DNA from: Micromonospora polyrhachis
Lineage (GTDB): Bacteria; Actinomycetota; Actinomycetes; Mycobacteriales; Micromonosporaceae
Assembly: GCF_014203835.1 (NCBI RefSeq)
Contig: NZ_JACHJW010000001.1
Location: 1,860,001 to 1,924,000 of the forward strand
DNA: 64,000 nucleotides
Reading direction: 5' to 3'
The position numbers were made by a program, and so were the translations under genes. Under the pieces are notes generated by a model. That model did no database searches. It saw only the letters and a program-made list of their open reading frames with translations, and had not been told where the DNA came from. Shown piece after piece: positions 26,361-35,575 of this stretch (the stretch's first letter is position 1; each line of letters opens with the position of its first letter).

Positions 26361-26579
26361 ATGCCTGCAACGAAGTGGGAGAAGCTCGCCGACCACATCC
26401 GTGGCCAGATCAAGTCTGGAGAGCTGAAGCCCGGCGACAAGCTGCCATCGACAGCCCAGCTCAAGGCCGAACATGGCGTGTCCGACTCCGTGATTCGCTA
26501 CGCCATGCACGCCCTTCGGATGGAAGGGCTCGTCGAAAGCGCCCACGGCGTGGGTGTCTTCGTTGCCGAGCCGAATTAG
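26361..26579 (+). CDS. GntR-family DNA-binding protein (HTH only)
   Basis: A 72-residue protein that is essentially just the winged helix of the GntR family: MPATKWEKLADHIRGQIKSG, LKPGDKLPSTAQLKAEHGVS and SVIRYAMHALRMEGLVESAHG. AAGGAG precedes the ATG at 26361. Full-length GntR regulators carry a C-terminal effector domain, absent here; such short forms are common on actinobacterial integrative elements, where they repress transfer or excision genes. A perfect palindrome lies upstream. Its gene is followed by insertion sequences, so the element it may have controlled seems to be broken up. Confidence 0.85.
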   Translation: MPATKWEKLADHIRGQIKSGELKPGDKLPSTAQLKAEHGVSDSVIRYAMHALRMEGLVESAHGVGVFVAEPN

Positions 26580-26981
26580 CTCTGACCTGCGCCGTCCAGC
26601 ATCGCTGGACACGGGGATACCAGGCAACGTATGGCCACCAGTGCTACAAGGCCAGTGGAGACAGCCATCCGGTTTCACCATGATTTAACTCAAGGCAGAG
26701 CGTTCCGCCTACAGTCAGCGCAAAAACGTGGCGTTCATGTGCCGAATCAGGGGGCGAGCTGACGGCCAGCTCAGCCGAGCGTCATCCAACACATGCCGAG
26801 CACCGCACGTCAACCGATGCCAGGCTGGCGCTAACCTCGGTCTTTCACTTGAGTGTCGACTCATAGTTGGCGCTCGATGAGCGGCGATTCGGGTGTTTAG
26901 AGAGGTTCCACCGGTATGCCGAGGGCCCGGCGCTGGGCCGGGTTCCTCCGTTGAGCGTTGGTCGGGCGTGGGGGTGTGGGG
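26580..26981. other. Non-coding gap left of the IS1380 transposase
   Basis: No gene is supported. The left end of the insertion sequence must lie in this stretch, probably around 26840-26900, where AT content rises (TTGAGTGTCGACTCATAG), but no pair of terminal inverted repeats could be identified by eye. Confidence 0.4.
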
Positions 26982-28379
26982 TCAGCCGGCGGGTCGGGGC
27001 AGTGCGGCGAGCCTGTTGAATGCGCTGGTGAGGGCATCGGTCCAGGGCCAGTTGGCGGCGATGGCCAGGCGGGTCCGGCGGGCGGTGCGGGTGATCCGGC
27101 CGGCGACGTGCAGGAGCCGGTAACGCAGTTTCTTGGGTTCGGCGGTGGCGAGGTCGCCGTCCAGGAGCAGGGCTTGGGTCCAGGCGAGCAGGTCGATGCC
27201 GGTCAGGGCGAGTTGCAGCCATGCCTGGTTGATCGCGAACACCCGGGACGGGAACCGGCCGAAGCCGGTGTTCTTGCCGGTACGGATACGGTCTTCGACG
27301 CGGGCATGCGCCCGGTGCAGGGCCTCCAGGTGCTGGATGCTGCCGTTGCCGGGTGGGGTGTCGGTGGCCACGAGCTGATGCCGCCAGCCCTCGACGGTGT
27401 CGAACAGCGACAGTTGGGCGCCAGGGTGCGGGCGTTCCCGGCGGACCACAAAGCGGGTGCCCTCAGGCCAGCCGGCCGCGTCGAACAGGCCGGTGATCTC
27501 GCAGACCTGCGCATGTTCACGCAGGTCACCATCGGTGTCGACGGCGGGGATCCAGCCGGTCGCGGCCCGGATCGCCTCACGTACGGGTTCGGTGATCGCG
27601 ACGCCGACGGAGAACCGAATGTCGAGGTGCTGCTCGCGCAGGCCGCGGATGTGGGCGAGGAAGCCGTGGCTGGAACCGGCGGCGTCACTACGCAGCAAGA
27701 TGGGGGTGCCGTGCCGGTGGGCGTCGGGGATCTGCGCGAGGGCCTGGTCCAGGACGGTGATGTGGTCGGCGGTGGTGTTGGATCCGGCCCGGCCCTCCCG
27801 TAGCAGGCCGGCGAGGGCTTCACCGGTGTTGTCCAGGAAACACAGCAACGGGTGGAACCCGAACGTCTTCTTCCAGGTACGGGTCGCCGATTCCTTCTCG
27901 GAATGGGAGATCACGATGGTGGCGTCGATGTCCAGGACCAGACTATCGACCTGCTGGCCGGCCACCATCGGCTGCGGCAGGTCGCCGTGGGTGTCGGCGT
28001 GCTGAGCCCAGGCGATCTCACGGGCTCGGGCCCGGGCGGTCCGCAGTTCGGCCAGCATCGTGTCGTCGAGCTGCGACAACAGCCGCCATGCGGTCGGGTC
28101 GGACGCGACCGGCCCGAACAGGGCCTGCTGGTTTCGCAGGACTGCCAGGTCAGCGATGGTCTCACCGCCGTCGGCGAGCATCACCGCGAGATCTACCGCG
28201 ATCCGTCCCGGGTCGTGCCCGCCCTGCCGCTGCCGCAGCCCGGCCAAGGCCTCACCGAACGCGCTGGTCAGCCCGGTAGCGTCGGCCAGATCAGTCAGCA
28301 GCCGGGCACCGGCGTGACCGACTACGCCCCGCCCACCACCGGTCACCATGATCTTCGGACGTGTTGCGGTAGCCTTCAC
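26982..28379 (-). mobile_element. IS1380-family transposase gene
   Basis: The 465-residue product matches IS1380-family DDE transposases: first acidic residue in LVLDIDATIVISHSEKE, second in ILLRSDAAGSSHGF, and the Glu-bearing ARVEDRIRTGKNTGFGRFPS, followed by AWLQLALTGIDLLAW. The reading frame is intact. ATG-adjacent sequence MKATATRPKIMVTGGG is plausible as start. The element lies between the GntR gene and a group II intron on the same strand. Terminal repeats were not resolved, so the boundaries of the whole insertion sequence are unknown. Confidence 0.92.
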
Positions 28380-28621
28380 TCAGCAAGTGCCTTCCGTGGC
28401 GGGTGAACAGGACTCTCGACAAGCCCTATTTTCCCTGATCAGAAGGCACTTCTTCGTTTCCGGTCCACTCCTTGGACAGCCCTTAACGTAGGGTCGGGAG
28501 CTGGCGCGGTGGCACGTCGTGGTGGTAGGCCCGGCAGCCTTGAATTCCACCGGTTTCCCTTCTGGCTGTCCCACTGCCGTGGCCGTGACCGTGGTGCTCC
28601 GTTTCCAGCTCCCGCCGCTTC
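28380..28621. other. Junction between IS1380 and group II intron
   Basis: Contains an inverted pair AAGTGCCTTC (28385-28394) / GAAGGCACTT (28442-28451), and a second pair GGACAGCC (about 28474) / GGCTGTCC (about 28564). The first lies in the transposase leader and could be the right-end or a regulatory hairpin; the second is close to where the intron's domain VI and 3' end should be. No gene. Confidence 0.45.
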
Positions 28622-28652
28622 GAACCGTGCATGCGGTTCTCCCGCACACGGC

Positions 28653-30029
28653 TCACCGACGTCGTTCACCGCCGGCATTCGGCTTATCCCGCCGCCAAGG
28701 CTTAAATGGCCTTGGTGCGACGACGGTTCCCAGGCCGATCAGGCCCAACTCGTTGCTCGACTGGAAGGACAGCACCTGCCAGCCGAACTTCCGGCTGCGT
28801 TGGTGCCGCTTGGCGATCACCAGCGCTAGCCGTATCTTCGCGTAGTACCTGATCTTCTCGAAGTGTCGGGCCGAGTTGCCGTACTTGAAGAACCCGGCCC
28901 AGCCGCGCAGGAACACGTTGATGTGTTCCACGATCCACTCCACGGGCAGCCCCAGCCGGGACCGGGCGGTCAACTGCCGAATCCGGTCCCGGGCGTGCTG
29001 CATAGCCTTGTTCGCGGGCCAGCGGGCCAGGAAGGTGACCTGTTTACCTCCCGTGCGGGCCCAGGCGCGCACCAACCGGTGGTGAAAGCCGAGGAAGTCG
29101 ACCCCTTCCCCACCGACCTGAAGGTGCACGATCCTGGTCTTGACCTCCTTCGGCTCCAGGCCGAGTTCAGCCAACAAGTGCCGAAGCCGCTGAAGCGCGG
29201 CCTCGGCCTGCGCCCGGGAGGCGCACATCACCAGCAGATCGTCTGCGAACCGGACCAGCACCCCGTGCTCACGCATGTCCCATCCCCGATCGAGTCGGTG
29301 CAGGTAGACGTTGCACAGCAACGGCGAGATGACCCCGCCTTGTGGGCTGCCGGTGACCGGTCGCCGGACCTGGCCGTCCTCCATCACCCCAGCGCGCAGC
29401 ATCGCCCGCAGGAGCTTGAGTACGGCCTGGTCACAGACGCGTTCCTGAACTGCTTGCATCAACTTCTCATGCGGAATCGCCGAAAAGCAGTTGGCGATGT
29501 CCGTCTCGACCACCCACCGCCGACCCCGCCAGGACTCGTCCACGAGTACCTGCAGGGCATCGTGCACCGACCGCTTCGGGCGGAACCCGAAGCTACACGG
29601 CAGGAACTGGGCTTCGAAGACCGGTTCGAGCACGATCTTCACCGCCGCCTGCACGATGCGGTCACGAACCGCGGGGATCGACAACGGCCTCAACTCGCTG
29701 CTACCAGGCTTCGGGATGAACACCCGACGCGCCGGCAACGGCCGATACCGTCCTTCCCTGAGTTCGTCAGCCAACTCGTCCAGCAGCCGGGCAACCCCGT
29801 ACTGTTCAACCTGGCCCAAAGTGGTCTGGTCGACGCCCGGCGCACCGTTGTTACGGCGCACCGCGACCCACGCCCGCCACAAGACGTCCCTGCGGAAGAC
29901 CTTGTCTCGCAGCGCATGGAACCGACGCCCGGGATCGGCCTTGGCCGCCCGGTACAGCGCATGCTGCAAAGCTCGAACCGGATCAACGATCGATCCCGAA
30001 ACGGTGGAACTAGCCTGACCGGCACTCAC
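28653..30029 (-). CDS. ltrA: Group II intron reverse transcriptase/maturase
   Basis: A 458-residue protein with the ordered reverse-transcriptase blocks: VFIPKPGSSELRPLSIPAVRDRIVQ, the FGFRPKRSVHDAL block, VVETDIANCFSAIPHE, GSPQGGVISPLLCNVYLH and the catalytic VRFADDLLVMC (FADD in place of YxDD), then a maturase (X) region with WIVEHINVFLRGWAGFFKYGN. No C-terminal HNH domain, as in class C and similar introns. It splices and mobilises the intron that encodes it. The frame is intact, so the element may be active. Confidence 0.95.
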   Translation of the reverse strand: MSAGQASSTVSGSIVDPVRALQHALYRAAKADPGRRFHALRDKVFRRDVLWRAWVAVRRNNGAPGVDQTTLGQVEQYGVARLLDELADELREGRYRPLPARRVFIPKPGSSELRPLSIPAVRDRIVQAAVKIVLEPVFEAQFLPCSFGFRPKRSVHDALQVLVDESWRGRRWVVETDIANCFSAIPHEKLMQAVQERVCDQAVLKLLRAMLRAGVMEDGQVRRPVTGSPQGGVISPLLCNVYLHRLDRGWDMREHGVLVRFADDLLVMCASRAQAEAALQRLRHLLAELGLEPKEVKTRIVHLQVGGEGVDFLGFHHRLVRAWARTGGKQVTFLARWPANKAMQHARDRIRQLTARSRLGLPVEWIVEHINVFLRGWAGFFKYGNSARHFEKIRYYAKIRLALVIAKRHQRSRKFGWQVLSFQSSNELGLIGLGTVVAPRPFKPWRRDKPNAGGERRR

Positions 30030-30595
30030 CGGGCTCCTCCAGACAGCAGGCGCGTCAACGAAGTAGCGGCCCTTCCCATCACCGGCGGTTGTGTTGTCCG
30101 TCCGGCTCGATCGGTACTACGGCCGCCTCCGACTCCCTCCCGGCCAGCAATCCCCTTCCCGAGATCATCGGTTATAGGACGCCACGCTCCGGCAACACTC
30201 CGCAGGTTGCCGGGCCGGGGAGGGTCTCCCCAGTTCCCGCCGCCACCATCTGAACGTTCCGCGCCCCATACGCCGGGGAGTTCTTCGCGGCTGCAATCCA
30301 GGAGCTACACCGCTTCCATGGCCTTCACCCTGAATTCGGGGGCTCGGCACTCCCTCTGCCCCACCCCAACAGGCGAGACCTCTAACGACGCCGCAGGCTT
30401 CGCGTCATGCTACGGACCGCTCAGTCGCTCCCCCAATAGGGCTTTCGACGCTGGGCTTCGACCCGACCCGTTTCCAGACCGAGCCGCCAGCCTGCTACCG
30501 GGCCTCCTGGCAGCTACCCGGACCGGACTTCCACCGGCAGGCGACGACGAGCTTACGACCCAAGATGAACTACACACTCACCTCCAGGTCAGCTG
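30030..30595 (-). ncRNA. Group II intron RNA domains I-III/IV
   Basis: About 570 bases between the GTGCGCC end and the reverse-transcriptase start have no protein-coding signal of their own but contain typical intron RNA stretches on the minus strand, such as GGAAGTCCGGTCCGGG and GGGTGAAGGCCATGGAAG. Length agrees with domains I-III of bacterial introns. Structure was not folded. Confidence 0.65.
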
Positions 30596-30751
30596 GGCGC
30601 ACGAAGGGCCGAGGCTAAGTACAACTGGCGATCACTGCCGCCAACTACGAACCACGCCGAGGCCACCACCCCAGGAGGCCTCCCTTCACGGCGCGCGAAA
30701 AAGCTCCGTCCGCCCCTTGAACATTCGCCACCGAAGATGCAAGATCACAAC

Positions 30752-31684
30752 ATGAAGGCCTACCTCGGCGTCACTGATGACAAGTGGTTTCGATTTCTTG
30801 CCGCCAACACTATGCTGAGGGAGATTAATTTCTGGCGCCCAGCCGGAGGCCGAGAGTTTCGAGTTCTCAAAACAGGCGAGCCCTTCTTCTTCAAAACCCA
30901 CTACCCACATAATCGAATAGTCGGCGGCGGCTTCTACAGCGGCTTTGCGCAGTTGCGAATTTCTGAGGCGTGGAGCCTATTCAAAGAAGGCAACGGAGTT
31001 AGCAGCCTCCACGACATGCGACAAATAGTCAGCCGATATCGCCGAGAACCCATCCGCGCCGACGAAGACCCCGTCATCGGGTGCATCCTTCTGAAAGATC
31101 CCGTCTTCTTTCCCGACGGAACACATGCTGCCCCACCCCCAGACTTCAAGGCGAACATCGTTCAGGGCAAGGGGTACGAGATCTCGAAAGATTCCTCCGG
31201 GTATTTCGAGGTGCTCCTCAGCCAGATGCTAGGCATAGCCGTAGAAGTTGATCCAAGCGGACCATGGCATCGACCGGGACCCGTATATGGCAATCCCCGC
31301 CTGACCTCTCCACGCCTCGGACAGCAGGCGTTCAAGGCCGTGATACTTAGCGCCTACAACAGACGTTGCGCCATCACCGGCGACAAGATCCAGCCCGTCC
31401 TACAGGCAGCACATATTCGCCCACTTCCCGCCGGAGGCGAGCACCGCATCGATAACGGAATACTCCTACGATCAGACATCCACACCCTCTACGACCTCGG
31501 ATATCTGGGAATAGACCTCAAGCATCAACTGCTTGTCAGCCCTCGGCTTCGTAACGAATTCGGAAACGGTGAGCAGTTTTATTCACGCGCAGGAGATCCG
31601 ATCGGCGTGCCCGAACAACGACAAGACAGGCCACACCGAGAATTCCTAGAATGGCACCTGGACAATGTCTACAAGCCATCTTGA
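30752..31684 (+). CDS. HNH endonuclease with N-terminal PUA/EVE-like region
   Basis: A 310-residue protein with an HNH nuclease domain near the C terminus: YNRRCAITGDKIQPVLQAAH, then IRPLPAGGEHRIDNGILLRS and DIHTLYDLGYLGI, giving the Cys, His-His, Asn and His positions of the family. The N-terminal 130 residues (MKAYLGVTDDKWFRFLAAN) resemble proteins in which a modified-base-reading or DUF3427-like domain precedes HNH. Codon third positions are noticeably less GC-rich than in neighbours, suggesting recent transfer. Likely role: restriction of foreign or modified DNA. It lies directly beyond the group II intron 5' end. Confidence 0.86.
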   Translation: MKAYLGVTDDKWFRFLAANTMLREINFWRPAGGREFRVLKTGEPFFFKTHYPHNRIVGGGFYSGFAQLRISEAWSLFKEGNGVSSLHDMRQIVSRYRREPIRADEDPVIGCILLKDPVFFPDGTHAAPPPDFKANIVQGKGYEISKDSSGYFEVLLSQMLGIAVEVDPSGPWHRPGPVYGNPRLTSPRLGQQAFKAVILSAYNRRCAITGDKIQPVLQAAHIRPLPAGGEHRIDNGILLRSDIHTLYDLGYLGIDLKHQLLVSPRLRNEFGNGEQFYSRAGDPIGVPEQRQDRPHREFLEWHLDNVYKPS

Positions 31685-31806
31685 TTCAAAGACCGAATGA
31701 CACTGGCAGGCCGCGATCAGATGACTGAAGGTAACGCTGGACAAACAGACGGCGCATTTTTCGGTCGCCCGACTACACGCCGGCGCGCCTTTCTCGAACG
31801 CGTAGG

Positions 31807-33408
31807 TCAGCGGTAGCCGAGGCGGGCCAGGGGTTCGACCAGTTCTCCTTCCTCGTACGACAGGTGGGACAGCAGAGTGTCGGTGAGCAGATCGATGGCG
31901 GCACGCAGATCCGCCATGTTGCCGGGGGCGGTCACCAGGGCGACCAGCGCCTGATCGACCCGTTCGATCACTCCGTGGATGACGTGGTGTTCCTGCTCCA
32001 GCCGTTCGATGACCGGCTTGAGTCGGGGGTCGGCACGCCGCAGATGCGGAAACATCGCCTGGTCTTCGATCGTGTGATGGGTGGTGACCACCCGGCAGTA
32101 CGACTCGCAGTAGGCGCCCAACGTCCAGTTATTCTGACGCATCGTCATCGTGTTCAGGTGTGACCGGGCCGCGCCGACGTCCATCGCCCCGGCCGCCACC
32201 TGGTCGGCGATGTCCCGCAACTGGGCGAGCTCGCTGCGCAGGTGGTCGTGCACGTCGACGAGATGCTGACCGGATGCCTGCTCGTGTCGGGTGTACCGCC
32301 GGCCCGGCTCCGGGTCCGGCCCCGTCGGGCGGTCGCTCTCGTCCCACGGGCGCTCAGCGCTGAACCGTACGCCGTCGTCCGGGGTCGGGGTCACGGCGAG
32401 CCCTTCGGCGGCGCGCCTGACCGGTGCCGGGGCCGGTGCGACGGTGACCGCCTCGGCAGGCGTACCGGGCACTTCCGTGACGGCCTCGGTCGGCGTACCG
32501 GATCCGCTCTTGACCGACGAAACCGCCGCGCGCTCGGCGGCGACCAGTTCCCGTACGGCCGGCGCGACCTCGGCGGCGAACCGCCGGATGCTGTCGGCGG
32601 ACTCGGCCATCAGGATGTAGCCGCTGACCCCCTGGTCGAGGGTGAGTTCGGCGAGCTGTTCGACCCAGACGGCGGGTGCCCCCTGGAGGAACTCGCGCCC
32701 GTCCCCGTTGAACGAGCCGACGATGTTGTAGAGCCGGCGTACCGCACTTGGGGATCGACCGGCCTCGGTCGCCGCCTGGTCGATGAGCTGGTTGGCGGCG
32801 GTCAGTTGCTCCGGTGGCACGTAGGGCGAGCTGGGCAGCCAGCCGTCGGCGACGCGACCGGTCAGCCGCAGCATGCGGGGCTTGATGGCTCCGAGCCAGA
32901 TGCCGATGTCGTGCGCCGGGAACGGGCCTGGTTTCGCGCCCTGAAGGGTGTAGTGCTCGCCATCAAGGCGTATTCCGTGGCCGGGGGTCCAGAGCGCCCG
33001 GATGACCTCGATCGCCTCGGTGAGGGCGGTGACCGCCTCGCTCGGGCTACGCCGAGGGCCACCCTGGGCGGCGATGGCGTCCCAGAACGATCCGGCCCCG
33101 AGGCCCAGCTCGACCCGTCCGCCGCTGAGGATGTCCAGGCTGGCTGCCGACCGGGCGAGCACTGCGGGCGGACGTAGCGGCAGGTTGGCGACGTTGGGCA
33201 GCACCGTCACCCGGGTGGTACGGGCCGCGATGACCGACAGCAGCGTCCAGGCGTCCAGGAACTTCGGCTGGTACGGGTGGTCCTGGACGCTGACCAGGTC
33301 CAGACCGACCTGCTCGGTGAGTTGCGCCAGCTCGACGACCTGCTGCGCCTGTTCGGCGGTGGGCGTCAGGAAGGTGCCGAACAGCAGGTCGTGACCGTAG
33401 TCCGCCAT
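31807..33408 (-). CDS. LLM-class flavin oxidoreductase fused to a hemerythrin domain
   Basis: A 533-residue fusion. Residues 1-300 form a luciferase-like TIM-barrel oxidoreductase that uses FMN or F420 (LLFGTFLTPTAEQAQQVVEL, LTRRVTVL-type strand, LSGGRVELGLGAGSFWDAIA, IGIWLGAIKPRMLRLTGRVAD). A 70-residue Pro/Thr/Ala linker follows. The last 150 residues are a hemerythrin-like four-helix domain with the spaced ligands: HDHLRSELAQL, VTTHHTIEDQAMFPHL, EQEHHVIHGVIERVD and HLSYEEGELVEPL. Hemerythrins bind a di-iron centre that senses or carries oxygen. GAGGAG precedes the ATG. A fused flavin/F420 oxidoreductase with an oxygen-binding module is unusual; substrate unknown. Confidence 0.9.
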   Translation of the reverse strand: MADYGHDLLFGTFLTPTAEQAQQVVELAQLTEQVGLDLVSVQDHPYQPKFLDAWTLLSVIAARTTRVTVLPNVANLPLRPPAVLARSAASLDILSGGRVELGLGAGSFWDAIAAQGGPRRSPSEAVTALTEAIEVIRALWTPGHGIRLDGEHYTLQGAKPGPFPAHDIGIWLGAIKPRMLRLTGRVADGWLPSSPYVPPEQLTAANQLIDQAATEAGRSPSAVRRLYNIVGSFNGDGREFLQGAPAVWVEQLAELTLDQGVSGYILMAESADSIRRFAAEVAPAVRELVAAERAAVSSVKSGSGTPTEAVTEVPGTPAEAVTVAPAPAPVRRAAEGLAVTPTPDDGVRFSAERPWDESDRPTGPDPEPGRRYTRHEQASGQHLVDVHDHLRSELAQLRDIADQVAAGAMDVGAARSHLNTMTMRQNNWTLGAYCESYCRVVTTHHTIEDQAMFPHLRRADPRLKPVIERLEQEHHVIHGVIERVDQALVALVTAPGNMADLRAAIDLLTDTLLSHLSYEEGELVEPLARLGYR

Positions 33409-33616
33409 GAGATCTCCTCGCCCCCCAGATTACGTGAGCACATCAACCATATATTACGGAAATGATTTGTCAGCGGAGGGCCTGCTCGGCCACCCGCCGC
33501 CGCCGGCTTCCAACTCGAACCAGCCATTGACGATCTCCCAAGTTTCGATATAACACTGTCCCTCAATCGCTCCGAGCGCCGGCACGACCGGCATCACGAG
33601 TCACAGAGGAGACCAC

Positions 33617-34786
33617 GTGTATCGATCGCGGACCTTCCGCCGTACCACCCTGTCACTGGGCTTGGCCGCTGCCCTGGCCACAACGGTCGCCACCCCGGCG
33701 TACGCCCGACCGGGCCACGGGCAACCGACGACCGCCCCCACCACCGCCGCTGCCCCCACCACCGGCCAGGTCTTCTCGATCACCGACCGGATCGCCCGGG
33801 AGGTCGCCGGCACACTGGCCAACCCGAGCGCCCGCCACCGGATCGTGCCAGCGGTGACCCGGGCCCCGCTCGACCTCGCCACCGCGGAACCAGGTACGTC
33901 CCTGGCTGCCGCCGTACAGATCGCCAACCGGGAGGTGCTGACCGCCAAGGGGCTGCCCAGCACCGGCAGCTCGCTGCTCCAGCTCCGACTGGCCGACCCG
34001 CAGATGCGCGCCGCCCTCGACCGAGGGGCCACGCCGCTCGTCACGGCCGTCCCGAACGACGACACCAGCACCAGCGTGACCGCGTACGAGCCGACCGGCC
34101 GGGCCGTCCAACTGGACCCGGTACGGCTGCCCGCGCGGCCGGTCCTCGTGGTGGAGGTGGACACGGCCACGGCCCTTCCGATGGGCCTCGACCTGCTTCG
34201 CGACACGTTGACCGCGAACGGCATCGGCAGCGCGGCGGCCAGCGCCGCCACCACCTCGGCTACCGCCAGCGCCACCAGCGCGGGTACGACCGCCACCGGC
34301 TACTGGGCCACCAAGGTCACCGCGATCCAGGTCGCTGACGTCAAGGAGCCCTGGATCAAGGGCAACGCGGAGATCTTCAACCTCGTCGGCGGCTTCGGCC
34401 TCGACGGCAAGGTCAAGGTCGACGCCGTGCAGATGCCGTACCTCGACAAGGCCAACCAGACGTACTACCCGAACCAGCTGTTGGTCCACTTCAACGGCTA
34501 CAAGTACAACCTGGCCGACGTGGTGATGATGGAGGACGACGGCGACACCAACTACCAGGCTCTGGTCAAGGCCCTGGTCACCGCCCTGCTGACGATCATC
34601 GACGGTGGCGTGTACATCCCGCTGGCGAACGCGATCCTCGACGCCCTTCCGACCTCGTGGTACACCGACGACCCGGACTACGTCGACTCCTGGTACACCC
34701 TCTCCAAGACCAGCAGTGGTCGGATCAACGGTGCGGCCGGCAACGGCTGGATGACCGTGGCACCGTACTTCGTCGAGGCCCTGTAA
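33617..34786 (+). CDS. Secreted protein, DUF3103-like
   Basis: A 389-residue exported protein with a twin-arginine-like N terminus (SRTFRRTTLSLGLAAALA, cleavage near AYA-R), a Thr/Ala/Pro spacer and a globular part ending WMTVAPYFVEAL. The section LPTSWYTDDPDYVDSWYTLSK and NGYKYNLADVVMMEDDGDTNYQ resembles the DUF3103 family, whose role is unknown. GTG start at 33617 eight bases after AGAGGAG. A second low-complexity Ala/Thr/Ser stretch lies near residue 210. It stands alone, divergent from the LLM-hemerythrin gene. Confidence 0.8.
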   Translation: MYRSRTFRRTTLSLGLAAALATTVATPAYARPGHGQPTTAPTTAAAPTTGQVFSITDRIAREVAGTLANPSARHRIVPAVTRAPLDLATAEPGTSLAAAVQIANREVLTAKGLPSTGSSLLQLRLADPQMRAALDRGATPLVTAVPNDDTSTSVTAYEPTGRAVQLDPVRLPARPVLVVEVDTATALPMGLDLLRDTLTANGIGSAAASAATTSATASATSAGTTATGYWATKVTAIQVADVKEPWIKGNAEIFNLVGGFGLDGKVKVDAVQMPYLDKANQTYYPNQLLVHFNGYKYNLADVVMMEDDGDTNYQALVKALVTALLTIIDGGVYIPLANAILDALPTSWYTDDPDYVDSWYTLSKTSSGRINGAAGNGWMTVAPYFVEAL

Positions 34787-34887
34787 GCACCATCGCCAGC
34801 GCCCGGTAAGCACCACCTCCGGGCTCGGTAAGCGCCATCGCCGGCCGGTCAGCGACGTTTCGCGATCCGGCCGGCACCAGTACCCCG

Positions 34888-35424
34888 CTATTGCAGGTGG
34901 GCAGAGCAGAGCAAGATCCCATCTGTGACCTGCTCTTCCGATTTGACCACACCGTCAAAAATGATCTTGCAGGTGATGGTCCCCGGGTCGGTGACCGTCA
35001 TTGACACCTCAGTCTCCCCGGAGATGTCGATCTCCCTACTCCACGGGCTGGACACCCCCGGCTCCGTTCCCGCGTCGCTGGAGGTCCTCCAGGCGACGAG
35101 CGCAATGTCGCCGTTGTCCGAGGTCGCCTCCAGGCGTACCGTGCCACCCCCGTTGCCGACACTGCCGCTGTTCCTCAACACCAGCACCCCAGCCACCCCC
35201 ACACCGCCGCACAACACCAGTAGCACGACGGCGGTGATCGCCCCAATGAGCAGCCCCTTGCCGCCCGATTTGGGCTTACCCACCGGAGGCATACCAACCG
35301 GTCCGGATGCCGGATAGCCATGTTGCGGCTGGCCGGGATACCCGGCTACCGGCTGAGCCGGATAACTCGGCTGGCCCTGCCGCCACGGCTCCCGGGGTCT
35401 CGAGGTTCCGTCAGATGGCTGCAT
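34888..35424 (-). CDS. Membrane-anchored MmpS-like protein
   Basis: A 178-residue protein with a Pro/Gln/Gly/Tyr-rich cytoplasmic tail (PAQPVAGYPGQPQHGYP), one membrane helix at about residues 56-82 (GLLIGAITAVVLLVLCGGV) and an extracytoplasmic beta domain with two cysteines (TITCKIIFDG and ILLCSAHLQ). The domain pattern is that of the MmpS family (PF05423), in mycobacteria accessory to MmpL transporters; in other actinobacteria it occurs without MmpL, as here. Function in this organism unknown. It is convergent with the DUF3103-like gene. Confidence 0.75.
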   Translation of the reverse strand: MQPSDGTSRPREPWRQGQPSYPAQPVAGYPGQPQHGYPASGPVGMPPVGKPKSGGKGLLIGAITAVVLLVLCGGVGVAGVLVLRNSGSVGNGGGTVRLEATSDNGDIALVAWRTSSDAGTEPGVSSPWSREIDISGETEVSMTVTDPGTITCKIIFDGVVKSEEQVTDGILLCSAHLQ

Positions 35425-35515
35425 CCGACCATAATGGACATACTCTGCGCCCAGCGAAATCCGCCAAATAGGTCGACCGAATCAGCCCTACTCATTCCCG
35501 CCCGCCCCTGCCTCA

Positions 35516-35575
35516 GGTGTTAGGAAGGGCCCCTTCTTATCGCATTCTGCCTTGGAAGGGGCCCTTCCTAACACC
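35516..35575. repeat. 21-bp inverted repeat, GTTAGGAAGGG family
   Basis: Arms of 21 bases (35516-35536 and 35555-35575) are exact complements, with an 18-base loop. The arm reads GGTGTTAGGAAGGGCCCCTTC, which itself contains a smaller palindrome. The stop codon of the exchanger gene (35537-35539) lies in the loop, so the right arm is coding. A shorter member of the same family is at 39705-39727. It may act as a bidirectional terminator. Confidence 0.9.

Larger units (their letters stand above)
28622..30602 (-). mobile_element. Group II intron (RNA plus encoded reverse transcriptase)
   Basis: On the minus strand the element begins with GTGCGCC (complement of 30596-30602), which fits the group II 5' consensus GUGYG, and contains about 570 bases of structured RNA before the reverse-transcriptase gene. 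Domain V is clear at 28622-28654: GAGCCGUG, a GAGA tetraloop and CACGGUUC, including the AGC triad, overlapping the stop of the protein gene. Domain VI and the 3' splice site must lie a few tens of bases left of 28622 and were not pinned down. The intron inserts itself into DNA by reverse splicing. Confidence 0.82.

Noticed and set aside
28385-28451. Inverted pair AAGTGCCTTC/GAAGGCACTT as the terminal repeats of the IS1380 element
   Set aside because: Both arms lie at the same end of the transposase gene and no matching copy was seen on the other side.
28863-30755. Long open frame on the plus strand opposite the reverse transcriptase
   Set aside because: It is a GC-bias shadow of an unmistakable reverse-transcriptase gene and intron RNA on the other strand.
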